Shown here: piece after piece, positions 7,061-11,419 of the stretch
How positions within the stretch are numbered: position 1 is the first letter of the stretch
Layout: every line of letters begins with the position of its first letter
DNA from: Verrucomicrobiota bacterium
Lineage (GTDB): Bacteria; Verrucomicrobiota; Verrucomicrobiia; Opitutales; UBA2995
Direction of reading: 5' to 3'
Length of the DNA stretch: 11,419 bases
NCBI GenBank assembly: GCA_027297085.1
Contig: JAPUIL010000530.1
Coordinates: 1-11,419, forward strand
Notes under the pieces: model-generated
Database searches by the model: none
Told to the model about the DNA's origin: nothing
The model's input: the letters and a program-made list of their open reading frames with translations, nothing else
Translations under genes and position numbers: made by a program

Positions 7061-7831
7061 CTAATAAACGCCGCGGTCGCTACTTTCCATGAAGTCGAGG
7101 AATAATTTGGCTTTCGGGTGGTTCGCGTAATCAGAGCTCAGCGCGGTTTCCATGGCCTGTTTCCGATTCAGACCTTCCCGATAGAAAGTCTTATAAAGGT
7201 ACTTTACTACCGTCATGTCTTCCTTGCTAAAATCCTGGCGCTCTAATCCGACCTTGTTAAAAAACTTAACCTCCGGATCGCGTCCGTCTATGAGCATGTA
7301 AGGAGGCACGTCTTTCACGGTCTTGGACATGCCGCCGACAAAACAATAGTCGCCAAACCGGCAATATTGATGCCCGGCGGCTCCCCAGGAAATGATGACG
7401 TGATTCCCGACCACGCAATGGCCAGCCAACGCGTTTTGACCGCTCATTATGAGATGGTCGCCAATCACGCAGTCATGCGCCACATGGGCATAAGCAAGAA
7501 AGACGTTGTGACTGCCGATTTCAGTAAAACCTCCGTCTTTGGTTCCGGAATGGATGGAGGTAAACTCGCGGAAGATGTTATTGTTTTTAACGCGAAGACC
7601 AGGTTTTCCACCGTCGAATTTCAGGTCCTGAGTTTTGGTGCCCACGCAGGCGTATGGAAAGACCTCATTCTCTTCTCCCAAAAAGGAATACCCTTCCACC
7701 GTGGCATGGTGATGGACCACAGTATTCTTGCCAACAGTGACCTCTGACCCGACAAATGCATAGGCGCCAATATCGGCACTCTCGTCAATAGCGGCACCGG
7801 GATCTACTATGGCCGTAGGATGAATACTCAT
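7061..7831 (-). CDS. lpxA: Acyl-ACP--UDP-N-acetylglucosamine O-acyltransferase LpxA
   Basis: LpxA catalyses the first step of lipid A synthesis, moving an R-3-hydroxyacyl group from ACP to the 3-OH of UDP-GlcNAc in the cytoplasm. The 256-residue length is normal. Hexapeptide left-handed beta-helix repeats begin at HPTAIVDPGAAI. Active-site positions known from E. coli are kept: His116 and His119 (the catalytic base, AHVAHDC), His138 (AGH), and His154-Gln155 (GHQ). The C-terminal helical part (VGLERQDFSKEDMTVVKYLYKTFYREG) is typical. The glycine that favours C14 acyl chains in E. coli (Gly173, in VGG) is present at Gly167, so a long hydroxyacyl chain is plausible. The coil before GHQ reads SWGAA where E. 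coli has GGMTAV. The gene starts 12 bases after lpxC-fabZ on the same strand, surely one operon. No strong ribosome site is seen; a GAGGA lies about 20 bases upstream inside lpxC-fabZ. Confidence 0.96.
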   Translation of the reverse strand: MSIHPTAIVDPGAAIDESADIGAYAFVGSEVTVGKNTVVHHHATVEGYSFLGEENEVFPYACVGTKTQDLKFDGGKPGLRVKNNNIFREFTSIHSGTKDGGFTEIGSHNVFLAYAHVAHDCVIGDHLIMSGQNALAGHCVVGNHVIISWGAAGHQYCRFGDYCFVGGMSKTVKDVPPYMLIDGRDPEVKFFNKVGLERQDFSKEDMTVVKYLYKTFYREGLNRKQAMETALSSDYANHPKAKLFLDFMESSDRGVY

Positions 7832-7843
7832 CGATAGTGCGTT

Positions 7844-9184
7844 TTATGAATCCTCATCGTCAACCAGGGCAAACATCAACTCTGAGGAAGATACGACCAC
7901 GCCATTGACTTTACAAACAGCTGAAGCGGTTCCGATCTTGTTGCCCCGAATTTTGAGAATCTTGGCTTCAATAACCAGTTGATCTCCCGGGATGACAATT
8001 TTGCGAAGCTTTACTTTGTCGGCATTGATAAAGAGCGGCACCTTGTTCTCTCCCCCACAGCGACGGAGCATAAGAATACCTGCCGTTTGGGCCATGGCTT
8101 CAATCTGCAATACGGCCGGCATGATGGGATTGCCCGGATAATGACCTGTAAAATGTGGTTCGTTGATCGTCACATTCTTCACAGCTGTCAACTCGGTATT
8201 GTCCTCCTTGATATCCAGGACACGATCCACCATCAGGAATGGATACCGATGCGGCAGGAGGTTGAGCAGTTCCTGAATATTGAGCTCGCTGGCATCGCCA
8301 ACCAATTCTTGTAGAGCCGCCTTTTTGGCCGGTTTCTTTTTAAGGACCTTGGTTTCGGCCACCATCTTTTCGTGGATGGAGCGAGTGAGCCTTGCGTTGA
8401 GCGCGTGGCCGGGAATAAGAGCCACGATATGAGCCTTGATCGGTTTCCCCAGTAGATAAATATCACCAATGATATCGAGAATCTTGTGGCGGACCATTTC
8501 ATCCCGAAAACGGAGAGGCTCCTTCGACAAGATCTTGTCGCCCTTGATTACCACTGCGCAATCGAGGCTACCTCCTTTGATCTTCCCCATTTTTAGAAGC
8601 GGTTCAATCTCCTCATAAATGGTAAAAGTCCGGGCAGAAGCAATCTGCGTGGCATACACATCGGGATCGATATCGACCGATAGGTGTTGAGTGTGCACCG
8701 CTTTCAGATCGGTGGATGTGCAGGTAATCTTAAATCCATCGTGCGGCAGAGCCACCAGGGAGCGATTCCCATTGGTCACCGAGACGGGTTCTTTCAAAAC
8801 GTAATACTCGCGCTCCTTATCTTGTTCGACTGGCTCGGCCTCCAGAATCATATTCAGGTAGGGTTTGGCGGAGCCATCAAATACGGGCAATTCGTTGCCA
8901 TCTACATCGACCAGCACATTGTCCACGCCCATACCGTTGAGCACACTCAAAAGGTGCTCGGTCATTCCCACTTTGGTATAACCGTCGGAAATGGTAGTGC
9001 TTCGGACGACCTCCGAAACGTTTTCAATGGACGCTTTAATTTCTGGTTTGCCGTAGAGGTCGACCCGCCGAATGACCACGCCGTGATCTACTGGAGCAGG
9101 CTTGATAGTCAGGGTCACCTCTTCGCCGGTGTGAACGGCTTTTCCTTTGGCGGTCACTTCTCGCAGAATAGACCTTTGCTTCAT
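7844..9184 (-). CDS. lpxC-fabZ: Bifunctional LpxC deacetylase / FabZ dehydratase fusion
   Basis: This 446-residue fusion carries two enzymes of linked pathways. Residues 1 to about 275 are LpxC, the Zn-dependent UDP-3-O-acyl-GlcNAc deacetylase that commits lipid A synthesis. Glu76-His77 ([10 protein letters not shown]), His233 and Asp237 ([10 protein letters not shown]) are the catalytic and metal residues, and His260 (GHALN) is also kept. A lysine-rich linker (about 276-292, [12 protein letters not shown]) joins it to FabZ (about 300-446), the 3-hydroxyacyl-ACP dehydratase, with [12 protein letters not shown], the active-site His348 (FTGHYPGNP) and Glu362 (QIEAMAQ). The fusion is established in Bacteroidota and some PVC bacteria. 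It may tune the use of hydroxyacyl-ACP between lipid A and phospholipids. One variation is MPAVL where most FabZ proteins have PGVL. The start at 9184 is backed by AAGGA nine bases before it. lpxA follows in the same operon. Confidence 0.97.
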   Translation of the reverse strand: MKQRSILREVTAKGKAVHTGEEVTLTIKPAPVDHGVVIRRVDLYGKPEIKASIENVSEVVRSTTISDGYTKVGMTEHLLSVLNGMGVDNVLVDVDGNELPVFDGSAKPYLNMILEAEPVEQDKEREYYVLKEPVSVTNGNRSLVALPHDGFKITCTSTDLKAVHTQHLSVDIDPDVYATQIASARTFTIYEEIEPLLKMGKIKGGSLDCAVVIKGDKILSKEPLRFRDEMVRHKILDIIGDIYLLGKPIKAHIVALIPGHALNARLTRSIHEKMVAETKVLKKKPAKKAALQELVGDASELNIQELLNLLPHRYPFLMVDRVLDIKEDNTELTAVKNVTINEPHFTGHYPGNPIMPAVLQIEAMAQTAGILMLRRCGGENKVPLFINADKVKLRKIVIPGDQLVIEAKILKIRGNKIGTASAVCKVNGVVVSSSELMFALVDDEDS

Positions 9185-9193
9185 GTGGGGGTA

Positions 9194-9198
9194 TCCTT
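9194..9198 (-). promoter_or_regulatory. Ribosome binding site of lpxC-fabZ
   Basis: AAGGA on the minus strand, nine bases before the ATG at 9184-9182, is one of the few clear Shine-Dalgarno sites in the window and fixes this start. Confidence 0.7.
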
Positions 9199-9246
9199 AT
9201 AATTAAACCAAAAAAGGGAAGCACCAATTTTGATGTGGCTGGGCGG

Positions 9247-9275
9247 TTGACAACCGGTCCATCCGAATTTACGAA
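9247..9275 (+). promoter_or_regulatory. Candidate sigma70-type promoter for efp
   Basis: A perfect TTGACA (-35) at 9247-9252 is followed after exactly 17 bases by TACGAA at 9270-9275. The second box is a weak -10 (three of six consensus positions). It lies 22 bases before the efp ATG at 9298, so the leader would be very short. This fits the absence of a ribosome site there. AACCGG occurs at both 9252-9257 and 9275-9280, flanking the spacer. No equally good promoter was found toward lpxC-fabZ; a TAATTATAAG stretch on the minus strand near 9200 is possible. Confidence 0.45.
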
Positions 9276-9297
9276 ACCGGCTTTAATTCAATAACCT

Positions 9298-9855
9298 ATG
9301 GCATCACCAACGGATATTCGCAAGGGGCGCGTCATGGACTACCAGGGCAGCCCACACCTCGTTCTCGACATGATTCACCGCACCCAGGGCCGTGGCTCGG
9401 GATGGGTGCAGGCTAGCCTGAGAAACCTGAAAACAGGGAGTAGCACCACAGTTAAATTCCGTTCCAGTGAGAAGGTGGAATTCCTGCATACCGAGGTGAA
9501 CAAGCTCGAATTCAGTTACGACGATCCTACCGGTTACTACTTCATGGACCTGGAGACCTATGACACCATCGAGATCCCAGTGGAAATGGCGGAACCGATT
9601 AAGGAATTTCTGGTTGCGGGAAATATGTATGATCTGCTCTACGTGGATGGGAAGCCGATCGACGTGAATCTGCCCAGTTCCGTAGAGATGGAAATCACCG
9701 AAGCCCCGGAAGGTCTGCGTGGTGACACCGCCAGCGCAGCCACCAAAGCCGCTACAACCGAATCCGGTCTGGTCATTCAGGTTCCCCTTTTCGTAAAGCT
9801 GGGAGACCGGGTAAAAATCAACACCGCCGATAAGTCCTACGCAGGGCGCGTGTAG
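9298..9855 (+). CDS. efp: Translation elongation factor P
   Basis: EF-P binds ribosomes stalled at polyproline stretches and promotes peptide bond formation. The 185-residue length is normal, with all three domains: the N-terminal KOW-like domain (about 1-65), an OB domain (about 66-128, FMDLETYDTIEIP), and the C-terminal OB domain carrying the family signature GLVIQVPLFVKLGDRVKINT and YAGRV. The loop that reaches the peptidyl-transferase centre reads TQGRGSGWVQ. Arg32 occupies the place of E. coli Lys34 (PGKG), and the usual Pro is Gln. Lysine at this site is beta-lysylated in E. coli, while arginine is rhamnosylated by EarP in some proteobacteria. No modification gene lies in the window. 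ATG 9298 is the natural start by alignment, though no ribosome site precedes it. The gene diverges from lpxC-fabZ. A full-length open frame on the opposite strand is a coding shadow. Confidence 0.96.
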   Translation: MASPTDIRKGRVMDYQGSPHLVLDMIHRTQGRGSGWVQASLRNLKTGSSTTVKFRSSEKVEFLHTEVNKLEFSYDDPTGYYFMDLETYDTIEIPVEMAEPIKEFLVAGNMYDLLYVDGKPIDVNLPSSVEMEITEAPEGLRGDTASAATKAATTESGLVIQVPLFVKLGDRVKINTADKSYAGRV

Positions 9856-9870
9856 GTTCATCCAGATATT

Positions 9871-9898
9871 GGATACGGGTTTTATAAAACAAGAATCC
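9871..9898. repeat. Symmetric dyad downstream of efp
   Basis: A perfect 12-base palindrome, GTTTTATAAAAC (9879-9890), is flanked on each side, after four unpaired bases, by GGAT (9871-9874) and ATCC (9895-9898). All arms share one centre. It lies in the 121-base gap between efp and the convergent dikinase-like gene. It could be a protein-binding site, part of a transcript end, or chance in AT-rich DNA. Confidence 0.4.
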
Positions 9899-9931
9899 GG
9901 GACCTGAGGCGAGAAACATTCGTTTCCTTAC

Positions 9932-9954
9932 GCAGTCTGATGCGATAAGACTGC
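9932..9954 (+). terminator. Possible transcription terminator after efp
   Basis: GCAGTCT (9932-9938) and AGACTGC (9948-9954) form a seven-pair stem with a nine-base loop, followed by ATTTCCTTT, a modest T-rich tail in the efp direction. GGCGA (9908-9912) could also pair with TCGCC downstream (about 9963-9967), extending the structure. In the other direction no T-run follows, so it serves efp better than the convergent gene. The tail is broken by cytosines, hence low confidence. Confidence 0.4.
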
Positions 9955-9976
9955 ATTTCCTTTCGCCTATTCTAAA

Positions 9977-11419
9977 TCAGAACAACCAGGGTCGCGCTTG
10001 TTTGATCGCAAGATCTCCATCGACGGTGATCTTATACTCAATTTCCATAGCAAACCGCTCTTCCGGATCGGGATTGTAGAGAATTTTGAACTCATCGTGG
10101 ATCGTTTTAAGCATCGGCCTTATTTGCGTCAGATATTGCTGTGTCATTAGTAATTGACCAGCTTCTACCTGATTTGAAAAGCGGACCACCGTAAAGATAT
10201 TGGAGTTATTTGCATCGAGCAGTATCTCCTCGGGAATCGATTGGGCATCGGGATTGGTAACAAGGTCCTCTCCGATCTGTGTATTGAAATAGTAATTACC
10301 CTCAGTCTGGTAAATCGGATCGTCGCTGACCGCTACACCGTTGGCTTGTTCGTCACTGAAATTCGGATGCAACAGCACACCCATGGCTGCGGCAAACTGG
10401 TCGATGCGGTAAAAGTCCCGCTCTTCATAAGCGCGAAAGTTCCAGAGACTGGCGAATACCTGCTTGATGGACTTCGAGAGATGGCCCTCGTAGGGATGAT
10501 GAGTAAAGGAATCGTAGAGCCCCGCCCCACTGAATCCGGGAAGGTCTTCATTGTTGGTACTGGAACGGCACCGGATGGATGTGCCCTCAGGAAATGATAG
10601 TTGCAGCGCCGACAGTGCATCAATCATCCAATCTGGCATCGCGCCGTCTTCAACCACCTCCCGGAAATCATCCAGCATCGCAATCCGGGTATCTACATCA
10701 GCCACAAAATCCGGATTTACCAACATATCGGCCACCACCGTATAGAAGTCGTTAAACTTCATAAACTCGTCGTAGAAATAGAAGGGTAGGCCAAAACCGT
10801 CTGGGATAACTCCCTCAGCGAAACCGAAGGTTCTAAGGGTGGCCAAGTTGGCCGCTTTCACCCCGAACGCGTCCGAATCATTGAATCCAATTCCTGAAAG
10901 CGGCCGAAACTCAGTTATCGACAGGTTCCGATCCGGAATCTGGGGTTCCGTTGGTCGAAGGTCCGCAAAATGCTCCTCTACTTCCGCCAAGGTGGCCTCT
11001 CGGATGTCATACCCATCTACCCGGACATTAAAATAAACATAATTTCCTATGAGATCGGCGATAACTTCATCTTCCAAAGCAGCTGGGATGTAGGCATTGG
11101 GAACACCGTCCTGAATTGCCCTGAGGTTCACATGGGAAAGTGGAGTCTGCGCAACCGTGGTAATCACCCCCGCGACGCGCGGCAATTCATTAGGCAGCGA
11201 GTCATAGATAACAATATCCCTCGTGGTCGGACGGTCATTCAAATTCATGTGCCGTAACAAACCGAATCCTTCCGCGATATTGAGTGGGAGGTAATTGACG
11301 CCAGCGAACAGATCCCCTTCCAACAAGATTGGAATTCGTGACGCATCATAGAGTTCCTTTTCTTGCCAGTATAATGGAAGAGCCGCGTTGGGCATTGGGT
11401 AGTAGGCAAAATTATTCTC
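9977..11419 (-). CDS. PPDK/glucan-water-dikinase-like protein, N-terminus outside window
   Basis: The frame stays open to the window edge. Codons before the Met at 11395 read ENNFAYYP, so the true start is beyond 11419. Numbering here is from that Met (472 residues seen). Residues about 60-135 form a phosphohistidine swivel domain with [19 protein letters not shown], where His88 is the expected phosphate carrier. Residues about 165-472 form a PPDK_N/PEP-synthase ATP-binding domain: [11 protein letters not shown] (Lys180), [11 protein letters not shown] (275-285), [10 protein letters not shown] (287-296), [16 protein letters not shown] (315-330), and a final IKQARPWLF. No PEP/pyruvate TIM barrel follows. 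The swivel-then-ATP order and the [15 protein letters not shown] stretch resemble plant glucan, water dikinase (swivel, then C-terminal nucleotide-binding domain), not PEP synthase. The protein is acidic. It probably phosphorylates an acceptor through phosphohistidine; the acceptor is unknown and likely recognised by the missing N-terminal part. Confidence 0.8.
   Translation of the reverse strand, partial: ENNFAYYPMPNAALPLYWQEKELYDASRIPILLEGDLFAGVNYLPLNIAEGFGLLRHMNLNDRPTTRDIVIYDSLPNELPRVAGVITTVAQTPLSHVNLRAIQDGVPNAYIPAALEDEVIADLIGNYVYFNVRVDGYDIREATLAEVEEHFADLRPTEPQIPDRNLSITEFRPLSGIGFNDSDAFGVKAANLATLRTFGFAEGVIPDGFGLPFYFYDEFMKFNDFYTVVADMLVNPDFVADVDTRIAMLDDFREVVEDGAMPDWMIDALSALQLSFPEGTSIRCRSSTNNEDLPGFSGAGLYDSFTHHPYEGHLSKSIKQVFASLWNFRAYEERDFYRIDQFAAAMGVLLHPNFSDEQANGVAVSDDPIYQTEGNYYFNTQIGEDLVTNPDAQSIPEEILLDANNSNIFTVVRFSNQVEAGQLLMTQQYLTQIRPMLKTIHDEFKILYNPDPEERFAMEIEYKITVDGDLAIKQARPWLF

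Noticed and set aside
8684..9202. 172-codon plus-strand open frame opposite lpxC-fabZ
   Set aside because: It is a shadow of the LpxC coding frame, with no ribosome site and no domain.
9304..9861. 185-codon open frame antisense to efp
   Set aside because: It mirrors efp almost end to end, its translation has no recognisable domain, and efp is a certain gene. It arises from codon bias on the coding strand.

Overview
The window looks like a chromosomal segment of a Gram-negative bacterium that makes lipid A. The best taxonomic clue is the fused LpxC-FabZ protein followed directly by lpxA. That fusion is known mainly from Bacteroidota and from parts of the PVC group, including Opitutae-type Verrucomicrobiota. 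The mixed base composition, scarce Shine-Dalgarno signals and the divergent efp gene make me favour a Verrucomicrobiota (Opitutae-like) source, but this is inference. I see no mobile element, CRISPR array, tRNA or rRNA.

Positions 1-6557 (+ strand) hold four tightly packed genes for surface glycan or glycolipid synthesis. They encode a UDP-GlcNAc 2-epimerase (5' end cut off by the window), a polytopic GT-C glycosyltransferase of the PMT/ArnT type, a 902-residue fusion of a NodB-like deacetylase with a complete NodU/TobZ-like O-carbamoyltransferase, and a polytopic LPG_synthase_TM (flippase-like) protein. The junctions are short or overlapping, so the genes are probably co-transcribed. The fusion is the most unusual object in the window. 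It suggests that one cytoplasmic polypeptide both N-deacetylates and O-carbamoylates the same amino sugar. With a PMT/ArnT-type transferase and a flippase-like protein beside it, the set resembles in logic the Arn (L-Ara4N) lipid-modification pathway, although no substrate can be read from the sequence.

Positions 6704-7036 (+) encode a small DUF971 (GBBH-like N-terminal domain) protein that lacks the family's usual cysteines. It runs convergently into the lipid A block on the minus strand, where lpxC-fabZ (9184 to 7844) is followed after 12 bases by lpxA (7831 to 7061). Together these two genes supply early lipid A steps and a fatty-acid dehydratase.

efp (9298-9855, +) diverges from lpxC-fabZ across a 113-base intergenic region with a good -35 element. 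Its EF-P has arginine, not lysine, at the tip of the domain I loop. Past efp lie a dyad and a possible terminator. The last gene (9977 to beyond 11419, minus strand, N-terminus outside the window) encodes a dikinase-like protein. Its phosphohistidine swivel domain precedes the PPDK-type ATP-binding domain, the order found in plant glucan, water dikinase and not that of PEP synthase.
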